Notes under the pieces: model-generated
The model's database searches: none
The model's input: only the letters and a program-made list of their open reading frames with translations
What the model was told of the DNA's origin: nothing
In this document: piece after piece, positions 8,686 through 16,708 of the stretch
How the letters are laid out: the number at the start of each line of letters is the position of its first letter
Numbering within the stretch: the stretch's first letter is position 1
Assembly (NCBI GenBank): GCA_014762505.1
Contig: JABURS010000043.1
Span: 124,001-188,000 of the forward strand
From: Chromatiales bacterium
Lineage (GTDB): Bacteria; Pseudomonadota; Gammaproteobacteria; SpSt-1174
Direction: 5' to 3'
Length of the DNA: 64,000 nucleotides
Program-made: the position numbers and the translations under genes

Positions 8686-8701
8686 TGGCACGGCGAGTGC
8701 A
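8686..8701 (+). promoter_or_regulatory. Sigma-54 promoter of torF
   Basis: TGGCAC-GGCGA-GTGCA matches the -24/-12 consensus TGGCAC-N5-TTGCW with one mismatch and correct GG-to-GC spacing. The start would be near 8712, 46 bases before the ATG. Confidence 0.85.
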
Positions 8702-8757
8702 ATAGGGGAAAGCGAGGCTTCACCTTTTTCATCACCACACTCGCAGGAGTAAGAATA

Positions 8758-9423
8758 ATGCGTAACGTATTTGCCAAGTCGCTGTTGGCCGCCGCTGTGG
8801 CCGGTTCCCTCTTCGGTGCCGCCGGCACCGCCTCTGCTGAAGTGTCCGCCAGCGTCGCGGCCTCGAGCATGTACCTGTGGCGCGGTCAGAACCTGACCCC
8901 CGATGGCGCTGCGGTCAGTGGCTCCCTCGATTACGCGCACGAAAGCGGTTTCTATGCCGGCGCCTGGACCAGCACCGAGACCGATGGTCACGAGACCGAC
9001 CTGTACGCCGGTTTTGCCGGTGAAGTCGGTGGCCTGGGTTACGACGTGGCCTACTTCTACTACATGTATCCGGAAGAAGGTACCGATGTCAGCATCAGCG
9101 ACTCGGCTGTTGCCGATGTCTATCTGGGTCTGACCTACGGCCCGGGCTTCGTCAACCTCTACCAGCAGGTGGACGACAATGCCGACGAGGACCTGTACTA
9201 CCAGATCGGCTTCACCTACGACAAGTTCACCGCCTTCTACGGCGGCTGGGAGCTGGAAAACAGCGGTCCGGAATACTCGCACGTGCAGGTCGACTTCGCT
9301 GCCACGGACAACCTGAGCTTCTCCGTGTCCAAGGCCTTTGCGGATGATGACGCCCTTGGTGACCCGATCGTCGAAGAAGATCCGCTCTTCGCCGTGAGCT
9401 ACTCGCTCGGCTTCGATCTGTAA
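8758..9423 (+). CDS. TorF-family putative outer-membrane porin
   Basis: This 221-residue protein has a Sec signal peptide (cleavage after TASA, about residue 24). A beta-rich mature domain full of alternating aromatic and polar residues follows, beginning EVSASVAASSMYLWRGQN, the start seen in the TorF/TIGR02001 family of putative porins. It probably forms a small outer-membrane channel. The sigma-54 promoter with paired NtrC-like sites upstream and the neighbouring amide and urea genes suggest that it admits small nitrogen compounds; the substrate is inference. It has its own terminator and is monocistronic. Confidence 0.87.
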   Translation: MRNVFAKSLLAAAVAGSLFGAAGTASAEVSASVAASSMYLWRGQNLTPDGAAVSGSLDYAHESGFYAGAWTSTETDGHETDLYAGFAGEVGGLGYDVAYFYYMYPEEGTDVSISDSAVADVYLGLTYGPGFVNLYQQVDDNADEDLYYQIGFTYDKFTAFYGGWELENSGPEYSHVQVDFAATDNLSFSVSKAFADDDALGDPIVEEDPLFAVSYSLGFDL

Positions 9424-9451
9424 GCAACACGTTATATCTTCATGAGCCCTG

Positions 9452-9485
9452 GGCGCGATCACGTTGTGATCGCGCCTTTTTTTTT
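9452..9485 (+). terminator. Rho-independent terminator after torF
   Basis: An 11-bp perfect stem (9452-9462 with 9466-9476), loop GTT, then nine T residues. The rest of the 304-base gap to fmdA holds the fmdA sigma-54 promoter; I saw no convincing NtrC dyad in it. Confidence 0.95.
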
Positions 9486-9623
9486 GCGCTCCATGCGTGC
9501 TGTTCTGGCCCTGCCTTTTGCCAGTGCATGTCCATGCGCACCTGCCCTTTTCTGTGGCGTGCCGGTAACGGAGACACCGGTAGACTGTCCGGTAAGTCGA
9601 TGAAATAACGCTGGTTAGTTGCG

Positions 9624-9639
9624 TGGCACGCTTGTTGCT
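9624..9639 (+). promoter_or_regulatory. Sigma-54 promoter of fmdA
   Basis: TGGCACGCTTGTTGCT is a perfect match to TGGCAC-N5-TTGCW. The start would be near 9650, 78 bases before the fmdA ATG, which rules out an upstream GTG/TTG start in the same frame. Confidence 0.92.
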
Positions 9640-9727
9640 GAATACCTCTCGGGTAATCCGTGCGTGCCCCCGGTGGGTGCGCTCCCTGAAAACCAATCGT
9701 ATCGCGTTCCAGCCTGGGAGTAGTGTC

Positions 9728-10957
9728 ATGCCAGAAACATTGATCAGTTATGACTTCAACAAGCCGCCGGAAGAACAGGCCATCAAGCCGCACAACCGCT
9801 GGCATCCCGACATTCCGATGGCCGTGCAGGTGAAGCCGGGCGACGAGTTCCGCCTGGAATGCTTCGACTGGACCGGTGGCCAGATCGAGAACAACGACTG
9901 CGCGGACGACATCCGTGACGTTGACCTGACCAAGGTGCACTACCTAACGGGTCCGGTGGGTGTGGAAGGCGCGGAGCCGGGCGACCTGCTGGTGGTGGAC
10001 ATTCTGGACGTCGGTCCGCTTCCCGGTCAGCTCTGGGGTTTCAACGGGCTGTTCGCCAAGGAGAATGGCGGTGGCTTCCTCACCGAGCACTTCCCGGAGG
10101 CGCGCAAGTCGATCTGGGACTTCAGTGGGATCTATACCAAGTCGCGCCATATCCCCGGCGTATCGTTTCCCGGCACCATACACCCGGGCCTGATCGGCTG
10201 CCTGCCCTCGAGGGAGTTGCTGGACGAGTGGAACAAGCGCGAGGGCGCACTGGTGGCCACCGATCCCGACCGTGTGCCGCCGCTGGCGACCCTGCCCTAT
10301 GAAGAAACGGCCCTGATGGGTCAGATGCCCGAGGCCGAGGCGAAGCGTGCGGCGAAAGAGGGCGCGCGCACCGTGCCGCCGCGCGAGCATGGCGGCAACT
10401 GCGACATCAAGAACCTGTCGCGCGGGTCACGCATCTACTTCCCGGTGTACGTGAAGGGGGCCGGCCTCTCCGTGGGTGACCTGCACTTCTCGCAGGGTGA
10501 CGGCGAGATCACCTTCTGTGGCGCCATCGAGATGGCCGGCTTCATCGAGATGCGTGTGAAGCTGATCAAGGGTGGCGTGGAGAAATACGGCATCGTCAAC
10601 CCGATCTTCCAGCCGAGCAAGGTGGACCCGCATTTCAGCGACTACCTGATCTTCGAGGGCATCTCGGTGGACGAGGACGGCAAGCAGCATTACCTCGATG
10701 CGCACATCGCCTATCGCCGTGCCTGCCTGAATGCCATCGAATACATGAAGAAGTTCGGCTATACCGGCGAACAGGCCTACTCGATCCTGGGTACGGCCCC
10801 GGTGGAAGGGCATATCAGCGGTATCGTGGACATTCCCAATGTCTGCGCCACGTTGTGGTTGCCCACCGAGATCTTCGAGTTCGATATCCGGCCGAATGCG
10901 GATGGACCGGAGATCATGGTTGCACCCGGTACGGATACATCGAAGACCAGCAGCTGA
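9728..10957 (+). CDS. fmdA: Formamidase (acetamidase/formamidase family)
   Basis: FmdA hydrolyses formamide, and often other short amides, to the acid and ammonia. The 409-residue protein has the family's usual length and its conserved stretches: PHNRWHPDIPMAV near the N-terminus, the glycine-rich GGNCDIKNLSRGSRIYFPV and the GAGLSVGDLHFSQGDGEI metal-site region. The ATG at 9728 follows GGGAG with proper spacing and lies downstream of the sigma-54 promoter. fmdB follows 49 bases later. It is unrelated in fold to the nitrilase-type AmiE encoded in the same island, so the cell has two amidase types. Confidence 0.95.
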   Translation: MPETLISYDFNKPPEEQAIKPHNRWHPDIPMAVQVKPGDEFRLECFDWTGGQIENNDCADDIRDVDLTKVHYLTGPVGVEGAEPGDLLVVDILDVGPLPGQLWGFNGLFAKENGGGFLTEHFPEARKSIWDFSGIYTKSRHIPGVSFPGTIHPGLIGCLPSRELLDEWNKREGALVATDPDRVPPLATLPYEETALMGQMPEAEAKRAAKEGARTVPPREHGGNCDIKNLSRGSRIYFPVYVKGAGLSVGDLHFSQGDGEITFCGAIEMAGFIEMRVKLIKGGVEKYGIVNPIFQPSKVDPHFSDYLIFEGISVDEDGKQHYLDAHIAYRRACLNAIEYMKKFGYTGEQAYSILGTAPVEGHISGIVDIPNVCATLWLPTEIFEFDIRPNADGPEIMVAPGTDTSKTSS

Positions 10958-11006
10958 TGAGACGGGCGGCGCGCAGCGCGCGCCGCCTGCGTTCGGAGGT
11001 CAACAT

Positions 11007-11363
11007 ATGCCTATCTATGAGTACGATTGCCCGGCCTGCGGCCTGTTCACGCGCCTGGCAAGGTTGTCGGATTCGGCGGTACCAGCCGAATGCCCGGATT
11101 GCGGGCGTTCGTCGCCGCGCCTGATCAGTGCGCCGAGCCTGTCGTTGATGACCGGCGAAAACCGCCAGAAGTGGGAGCGTAACGAGCGCTCGCAACACGA
11201 GCCGCGACGTGCGCGACGTTCGAGTTGCGGTTGCACTGGTGCGCATACCTGTGGCAGCAACAAGCGTGTCGCGGCCAAGGAGGGTCAGTCTGGTGCAGCC
11301 GGAAAACCGGAATTCCAGCGCCAGACGAAGAAGAATGCGAGGCCCTGGATGCTCGGCCACTGA
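11007..11363 (+). CDS. fmdB: FmdB-family zinc-ribbon regulatory protein
   Basis: This 118-residue protein begins with the FmdB zinc ribbon: MPIYEYDCPACG, then ECPDCG, two CxxC knuckles about 26 residues apart. The rest is basic and low in order, with an extra cysteine cluster (SCGCTGAHTCG, about residues 73-83). FmdB was first described next to formamidase, where it was proposed to regulate that gene; its biochemical role is unclear. It shares the fmdA promoter and ends before a strong terminator. The start is the ATG with GGAGG ten bases upstream. Confidence 0.88.
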   Translation: MPIYEYDCPACGLFTRLARLSDSAVPAECPDCGRSSPRLISAPSLSLMTGENRQKWERNERSQHEPRRARRSSCGCTGAHTCGSNKRVAAKEGQSGAAGKPEFQRQTKKNARPWMLGH

Positions 11364-11418
11364 AGGTGCGTATGGTGCCTCTTCGGCTAACCATAAGAAA
11401 AATCGTTATGTGCGTCAT

Positions 11419-11447
11419 GAGCGACCTGCGGGTCGCTCTTTTTTTTT
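11419..11447 (+). terminator. Rho-independent terminator after fmdB
   Basis: GAGCGACC (11419-11426) pairs with GGTCGCTC (11431-11438) over loop TGCG and is followed by nine T residues. The 374-base gap between fmdB and urtA holds this terminator, NtrC-like sites and the urtA sigma-54 promoter; no gene is seen in it. Confidence 0.93.
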
Positions 11448-11498
11448 GCGTGACTCCCAATCCTGGCGCACCAGAAAAGATGCGCGTGCACGAATGGT

Positions 11499-11515
11499 TG
11501 CACGTCGGTGGTGCA
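11499..11515 (+). promoter_or_regulatory. Candidate NtrC-binding site (urtA)
   Basis: TGCACGTCGGTGGTGCA matches TGCACC-N5-GGTGCA at 11 of 12 positions. It is centred at about -155 from the sigma-54 start. A half-site (CGCACC, 11467-11472) lies 32 bases upstream in register. Confidence 0.7.
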
Positions 11516-11635
11516 ACGCCGGTTGCATGAGCGGCTTGAATTAATCCCGGTCTGCGATGGGTGTGCTGCATAAACGCCCGTGGACAGTGCCTGCGCAGGG
11601 TTGTTGGTCGATTGCGACGGACATTCCCCGGTGAT

Positions 11636-11651
11636 TGGCACGGGCGTTGCA
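11636..11651 (+). promoter_or_regulatory. Sigma-54 promoter of urt operon
   Basis: TGGCACGGGCGTTGCA is a perfect -24/-12 match. Transcription would start near 11662, giving a 76-base leader before the urtA ATG. Confidence 0.92.
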
Positions 11652-11737
11652 ATAAGCGAAATGGGCAACCGAGTGTGCATCGCCCACAAGGGGTGCGCGA
11701 CATGTCTTTGAGAGTAGTCAAGCTAGGGGTAACGACA

Positions 11738-12979
11738 ATGTTCAATAAATCGAAGCGCAAGTTTCTGAAGACCACGCTGTCTGCGTTGGCCGCGGCGACG
11801 ATGATCGCCACGACCGGTGCCGCGATGGCGGCCAATCCGCCGACCTCGGCTGTGAATACCACGGGGCTGGCCGTGACCGACGACAAGGTCACGGTGGGTA
11901 TCCTGCATTCCATGACGGGCACGATGGCGATCAGTGAAGTCGGTTCCATCCAGGCGGAAAAGCTCGCGATCAAGCAGATCAACGAGTCCGGCGGCATCCT
12001 GGGCCGGCAGATCGAGGTGATCGTGGAAGACGGCGCCTCCGACTGGCCGACCTTCGCCGAGAAGGCCAAGAAGCTGCTGGTGCAGGACAAGGTGGCGGCC
12101 GTTTTCGGTGCGTGGACTTCGGCCTCGCGCAAGGCAGTTCTGCCCGTGTTCGAGAAGGAAAACGGTCTGCTCTACTACCCGACCTTCTACGAGGGCCTGG
12201 AGCAGTCGCACAACGTCTTCTACACCGGCCAGGAGGCCACCCAGCAGATCCTGGCGGGTCTGGACTGGGCGAGTGAAACCCTCGGTGCCAAGACCTTCTA
12301 TCTGGTCGGTTCCGACTACATCTGGCCGCGTACCTCGATGAAGATCGCGCGCAAGCACATCGAGAACGTGCTCGGTGGCAAGGTGGTGGGCGAGGAGTAC
12401 TACCCGCTGGGTCACACCAACTTCGGTTCGCTCATCAACAAGATCAAGCTGAAGAAGCCGGATCTGGTCTTCGGTGCCGTGGTCGGTGGCAGCAACGTGG
12501 CCTTCTTCAAGCAGATGGTCTCCGCCGGCATGGACTCCAAGCGCCAGAACCTGCTGACGCTGGCCGTGACCGAAGACGAGGCGCTGGGCATCGGTGGCGA
12601 GAACCTCGAGGGCTTTTATTCCTCGATGAAGTACTTCCAGTCCCTGGATGCCGGCAGCAATGCCGAGTTCGTCAAGGCCTTCAAGGCTGAATATGGTGCC
12701 GATGCAGTGATCGGTGACGTGACCGAGTCGGCCTACCTGGGCCCTTGGCTGTGGAAGTGGGCGGTCGAGAAGGCCGGCAGCTTCGATGTCGACAAGGTCG
12801 TGGCCGCGTCGCCGGGCCTGGTCTGGGAAGACTCCCCGCATGGCTACCTGAAGGTGGACGAGAACCATCATCTGCACATGCGCACGCGTATTGGCAAATG
12901 GCAGAAGGACGGTCAGGCCGAGGTGGTCTTCGAGTCCGACGTGATCGCGCCGAACCCGTTCCCGGAAGGTTATCAGTAA
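11738..12979 (+). CDS. urtA: Urea ABC transporter, substrate-binding protein
   Basis: UrtA is the periplasmic urea receptor of the UrtABCDE importer. The 413-residue protein has a signal peptide (cleavage near AAMA-AN, residue 30) with a Tat-like KRKFLK motif. A two-lobe type I periplasmic binding fold follows, with the family stretches VGILHSMTGTMAISE, VFGAWTSASRKAVLPVFE and LLYYPTFYEGLEQS. The ATG at 11738 is preferred over ATG 11702 because the signal peptide begins there and AGGGG lies upstream. A GC hairpin separates it from urtB. Confidence 0.95.
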   Translation: MFNKSKRKFLKTTLSALAAATMIATTGAAMAANPPTSAVNTTGLAVTDDKVTVGILHSMTGTMAISEVGSIQAEKLAIKQINESGGILGRQIEVIVEDGASDWPTFAEKAKKLLVQDKVAAVFGAWTSASRKAVLPVFEKENGLLYYPTFYEGLEQSHNVFYTGQEATQQILAGLDWASETLGAKTFYLVGSDYIWPRTSMKIARKHIENVLGGKVVGEEYYPLGHTNFGSLINKIKLKKPDLVFGAVVGGSNVAFFKQMVSAGMDSKRQNLLTLAVTEDEALGIGGENLEGFYSSMKYFQSLDAGSNAEFVKAFKAEYGADAVIGDVTESAYLGPWLWKWAVEKAGSFDVDKVVAASPGLVWEDSPHGYLKVDENHHLHMRTRIGKWQKDGQAEVVFESDVIAPNPFPEGYQ

Positions 12980-13009
12980 GTCCTGAGACAGACGTTGGGT
13001 AAGTAATGT

Positions 13010-13033
13010 CCTGGCCGGCCCCGGCCGGCCAGG
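13010..13033 (+). repeat. Strong GC hairpin between urtA and urtB
   Basis: Inverted arms 13010-13020 and 13023-13033 (11 bp, core GGCCGGCC) form a very stable stem with no T-run. It lies 30 bases after the urtA stop and 76 before urtB, the place where binding-protein mRNAs are often protected from 3' decay. The role is inference. Confidence 0.6.
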
Positions 13034-13109
13034 TCGATCGCCAGATCCGGAGTATCTGCCTTCAGTGCAGATCGGGCCGGAGAGAAGACAACCACATGGG
13101 GTGTTTGTT

Positions 13110-14027
13110 ATGGATGGCTATACCGCTTCAGAGCTGATGAGCATCGTCGCGATGCAGGGCTTCGCGGGGATCAGCTTGTTCAGTGTGTTGCTGCTGATGG
13201 CGCTTGGTCTGGCGATTATCTTTGGCCAGATGGGCGTGATCAACATGGCGCATGGTGAGTTCATGACCATCGGTGCCTATACCACGTTTCTGATGTCCAC
13301 CATGGCCGGCGAATTCGGCCTCGTGGATTACTATTTTCCGGTCGCGATCATCGTGTCGTTTCTGATTGCCTTCGGTGCGGGTTACCTGACCGAATGGGCT
13401 CTGATACGACACCTGTACGCGCGACCACTGGATACCCTGCTGGCGACCTGGGGCCTGAGCCTCATGCTGCAGCAGGTCTTCCGTACCGTCTTCGGTGCGC
13501 GGGAAGTGAGCCCGACGATGCCTGACTGGCTGCAGGGTTCCTGGCAGCCCACCGACACGATCGATATTCCGATCAATGGCCTGTTCGTGCTGGGGCTGAC
13601 GGTGCTGCTGACGTTTGCCGTGCTCTATTACCTGTACAAGTCACGGTCCGGCGTGAAGATGCGTGCGACCACGCAGAACCGGATGATGGCCGGCGCCGTG
13701 GGTATCAACACGAAGAAGGTGGACCGGTTCACCTTTGCCCTGGGTTGCGGCATTGCCGGTGTGGCGGGTGCCGCCTTTACGACCATTGCCTCGACCGGGC
13801 CCACCACCGGTTCCCTGTACATCGTCGATACCTTCATGGTGGTCGTGTTCGGTGGGGCGGCTAGCCTGTTCGGCACCATCGCTTCGGCCTTTGCCATCGC
13901 CGAGGCGCAGTCGATCATGGAGTTCTTCATGAGCGGCTCCATGGCCAAGGTGCTTACCCTGCTGTTCGTGGTAGGCGTTCTGATGATCCGACCCGAAGGC
14001 CTGTTCTCGGTCAAGGTTCGCAAGTAG
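13110..14027 (+). CDS. urtB: Urea ABC transporter, permease UrtB
   Basis: UrtB is one of two branched-chain-amino-acid-type permeases that form the urea channel in the inner membrane. The 305-residue protein has about eight helices and the LivH-type signature GLAIIFGQMGVINMAHGEFMTIGAY, with the cytoplasmic RATTQNRMMAGAVGINT loop that meets the ATPases. The start is set at ATG 13110 (MDGYTASELM); an ATG at 13096 is out of frame. urtC starts 12 bases after the stop. Confidence 0.93.
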   Translation: MDGYTASELMSIVAMQGFAGISLFSVLLLMALGLAIIFGQMGVINMAHGEFMTIGAYTTFLMSTMAGEFGLVDYYFPVAIIVSFLIAFGAGYLTEWALIRHLYARPLDTLLATWGLSLMLQQVFRTVFGAREVSPTMPDWLQGSWQPTDTIDIPINGLFVLGLTVLLTFAVLYYLYKSRSGVKMRATTQNRMMAGAVGINTKKVDRFTFALGCGIAGVAGAAFTTIASTGPTTGSLYIVDTFMVVVFGGAASLFGTIASAFAIAEAQSIMEFFMSGSMAKVLTLLFVVGVLMIRPEGLFSVKVRK

Positions 14028-14039
14028 GAGAGTCCGGTC

Positions 14040-15191
14040 ATGAACTTCTTCATGCAACGTATGATGGGCGGCAAGGAGGGTGCGGTGGCCTTTGTCATCA
14101 TTGCTGCCGTGATCCTGGTGCTGTTCCCGCTGTTCCTGGATATCTTCCGCCTGAACCTGGTCGGCAAGTACCTGACCTATGCTTTCGTCGCGGTCGGCCT
14201 GGTCATGTGCTGGGGCTATGGTGGCATCCTGAGTCTGGGGCAGGGGGTCTTCTTCGGCCTCGGCGGTTACGCCATGGCCATGTTCCTCAAGCTGGAGGCC
14301 TCCAGTCCCGAGGCCACGGCGATCCAGTCGACGCCCGGTATCCCGGATTTCATGGACTGGAACCAGATCACGGCGTTGCCGTGGTTCTGGGAGCCCTTCA
14401 ACAGCCTCCCGCTGACCATTATCGCGGTCCTGGTGGTGCCCACGATCTTTGCCTTCTTCATCGGCGTGGCCATGTTCAAGCGCCGCGTGGGAGGGGTGTA
14501 CTTCGCGATCATCACCCAGGCCATCGCGCTGATCCTGACGGTGCTGATCGTCGGCCAGCAGGGCTATACCGGTGGCATCAATGGCATCACCGACCTGCGC
14601 ACGCTGCTGGGCTGGGATATCCGCGATGATTCGGCCAAGTACATCCTGTACTTCGTCAACGCCTTCCTGCTGCTCGGGGTGATCATGATCGGACGCTTCG
14701 TCATCACCTCCAAGCTCGGGCGCCTGCTGGTGGCCATGCGCGATCGCGAGGACCGTGTACGGTTCTCGGGTTATGACGTCTCGGCCTTCAAGATCTTCGT
14801 CTTCTGCCTGGCGGCCATGTTCTCGGCCATCGGTGGTGCCATGTTCACCCTGCAGGTGGGTTTCATGTCGCCGTCCTTCGTCGGCATCGTGCCCTCGATC
14901 GAGATGGTGATCTTCGCCGCCGTGGGCGGGCGGATGTCGCTGATCGGTGCAGTGTACGGCACGCTGCTGGTCAGTTTCGGCAAGACCTACTTCTCGGAAG
15001 TCGCGCCGGAGCTGTGGCTGTTCATGATGGGGGCTCTGTTCATCGCAGTGGTGATGGCCTTCCCGGATGGCCTGGCCGGTGTCTACCAGAAATATCGCAG
15101 CAGGCTCTTCGCCCTGGGTGGCCGGATCTGCGCACGGGTGCCGTTCTGCCCGGCCTACAGGGCGCAGACGCCCCGTCCAAGCGAGTCCTGA
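14040..15191 (+). CDS. urtC: Urea ABC transporter, permease UrtC
   Basis: UrtC is the second permease, of the LivM type, with 383 residues and about ten helices. It shows GYGGILSLGQGVFFGLGGYAMA near the N-terminus and the ATPase-contact loop VAMRDREDRVRFSGYDV. A short hydrophilic C-terminal tail with two cysteines extends past the last helix. ATG 14040 follows GGAGAGTCC. urtD follows after 30 bases in the same operon. Confidence 0.94.
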   Translation: MNFFMQRMMGGKEGAVAFVIIAAVILVLFPLFLDIFRLNLVGKYLTYAFVAVGLVMCWGYGGILSLGQGVFFGLGGYAMAMFLKLEASSPEATAIQSTPGIPDFMDWNQITALPWFWEPFNSLPLTIIAVLVVPTIFAFFIGVAMFKRRVGGVYFAIITQAIALILTVLIVGQQGYTGGINGITDLRTLLGWDIRDDSAKYILYFVNAFLLLGVIMIGRFVITSKLGRLLVAMRDREDRVRFSGYDVSAFKIFVFCLAAMFSAIGGAMFTLQVGFMSPSFVGIVPSIEMVIFAAVGGRMSLIGAVYGTLLVSFGKTYFSEVAPELWLFMMGALFIAVVMAFPDGLAGVYQKYRSRLFALGGRICARVPFCPAYRAQTPRPSES

Positions 15192-15221
15192 GATGACCAC
15201 GACCAAGCGAGGGATTGAGAA

Positions 15222-15968
15222 ATGAGTAGCGATACCGATTTCCTGCTGGCCATCGAGGACCTGACGGTCTCCTTCGACGGCTTCAAGGCCGTGGACGGGC
15301 TCAACTTCTACCTGGACGAGGACGAGCTGCACGTCATCATCGGGCCGAACGGGGCTGGCAAGACCACGGTGCTGGACATGATCTGCGGGAAGACGCAGGC
15401 AACCTCGGGAAGCATCAAGTTCCGCAACCAGGAGCTGACGAAGTTGTCGGAGCACAAGATCGTGCATGCCGGGGTGGGGCGAAAGTTCCAGAACCCGTCC
15501 ATTTACGAAAACCTCTCCGTCTTCGAGAACCTGGAGATCTCCTTCCCGCGAGGTCATGGCGTGTTCGGCGCGCTGATGTTCAAGCGTGACGAGGAGGTCG
15601 TGAAGCGTGTGGAAGAGATTGCCGGGGAGATCAACCTAGGCGAAGAACTCCATACGCAGGCCGGGCTGCTCAGCCATGGCCAGAAACAGTGGCTGGAGAT
15701 CGGCATGCTGCTGATCCAGGACCCGCAGCTGCTGATGCTGGATGAGCCGGTGGCGGGCATGAGCGTGAAGGAGCGACAGGATACGGCCGAGTTGTTGCGA
15801 CGCATCTGCAAGGGGCGCGCCGTGCTGGTCATCGAGCACGACATGGAGTTCGTCAAGTCCATCGCGCACAAGGTCACGGTGTTGCACCAGGGCAAGATTC
15901 TTGCCGCCGGCGACATGGATCATGTGCAGAACGATCCCAAAGTCATCGAAGTCTACTTGGGCCACTAG
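15222..15968 (+). CDS. urtD: Urea ABC transporter, ATP-binding protein UrtD
   Basis: This 248-residue ABC ATPase is of the LivG type. It has Walker A GPNGAGKTT, a long insertion typical of UrtD between the Q-loop and signature (FQNPSIYENLSVFENLE), the degenerate signature LLSHGQKQWLEIGMLL in place of LSGGQ, Walker B LLMLDEPVAGM and the switch His in VIEHDMEF. It powers urea import with UrtE. urtE starts 14 bases later. Confidence 0.95.
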   Translation: MSSDTDFLLAIEDLTVSFDGFKAVDGLNFYLDEDELHVIIGPNGAGKTTVLDMICGKTQATSGSIKFRNQELTKLSEHKIVHAGVGRKFQNPSIYENLSVFENLEISFPRGHGVFGALMFKRDEEVVKRVEEIAGEINLGEELHTQAGLLSHGQKQWLEIGMLLIQDPQLLMLDEPVAGMSVKERQDTAELLRRICKGRAVLVIEHDMEFVKSIAHKVTVLHQGKILAAGDMDHVQNDPKVIEVYLGH

Positions 15969-15982
15969 GCCGGGGGCGCGAC

Positions 15983-16672
15983 ATGCTGCAAGTATCAGAT
16001 CTCAAGGTAAGTTACGGCCAGAGCGAGGTGATCCACGGCATCGACCTCAAGGTGGAGATGAACGAGACGGTCGCCGTGATGGGGCGTAACGGCATGGGCA
16101 AGACCACGCTGTTCAAGTCGCTGATCGGCGCGCTCTCCACCAGCGGCGGCGATATCAGCCTGGACGGCAGAAGTGTGACCGGAATGGAGAGTTACGAGCG
16201 GGTCAAGCATGGTATCGCCTATGTGCCCCAGGGGCGGATGATCTTTCCGACGCTCACCGTGGAAGAGAACATCCGGACCGGGCTCTCCAGTACGGGCAAG
16301 CGCAACATACCGGAGGATGTGTTCGCCCTGTTCCCGGTGCTGTGGGACATGCGCAAGCGCAAGGGCGGCAACCTGTCGGGTGGTCAGCAACAGCAGCTGG
16401 CTATTGCGCGTGCGCTGGTCACCGACCCCAAGGTGCTGCTGCTCGATGAACCTACCGAGGGCATCCAGCCGTCCATCATCAAGGACATCGCAAACGTCCT
16501 CAACGAGATTCGCAAGCTGCGCGAGATCTCGATCATCGTCTCCGAGCAGGTGCTCAGCTTCACCATGGCGATTGCCGATCGCATCATCGTGATCGAGAAA
16601 GGGAACTTCATCCGTGAGGACCGGCGCGAGGAAGTCGATGAGGCGCAGATCAGCAAGTATCTCTCGGTATGA
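15983..16672 (+). CDS. urtE: Urea ABC transporter, ATP-binding protein UrtE
   Basis: This 229-residue LivF-type ABC ATPase is the partner of UrtD. It has Walker A GRNGMGKTT, signature LSGGQQQQLAIARAL and Walker B VLLLDEPTEGIQPS, followed by SEQVLSFTMAIADR, where the switch residue is Gln in place of His, as is usual in UrtE/LivF relatives. It is the last urt gene; amiE follows 36 bases downstream with its own strong ribosome site. Confidence 0.95.
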   Translation: MLQVSDLKVSYGQSEVIHGIDLKVEMNETVAVMGRNGMGKTTLFKSLIGALSTSGGDISLDGRSVTGMESYERVKHGIAYVPQGRMIFPTLTVEENIRTGLSSTGKRNIPEDVFALFPVLWDMRKRKGGNLSGGQQQQLAIARALVTDPKVLLLDEPTEGIQPSIIKDIANVLNEIRKLREISIIVSEQVLSFTMAIADRIIVIEKGNFIREDRREEVDEAQISKYLSV

Positions 16673-16708
16673 ACCCCTTCACTCATTCAATACGCAGGAG
16701 TCAGAATC

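Noticed and set aside
9485-9623. NtrC site upstream of fmdA
   Set aside because: Only half-sites (for example TGCGCACC at 9533) and an outward-facing GTGC...GCAC pair were found; no 17-base dyad above about 8 of 12 positions.
9623-9727. Upstream start for formamidase
   Set aside because: It would lie within the sigma-54 promoter itself, and the added residues do not resemble FmdA.
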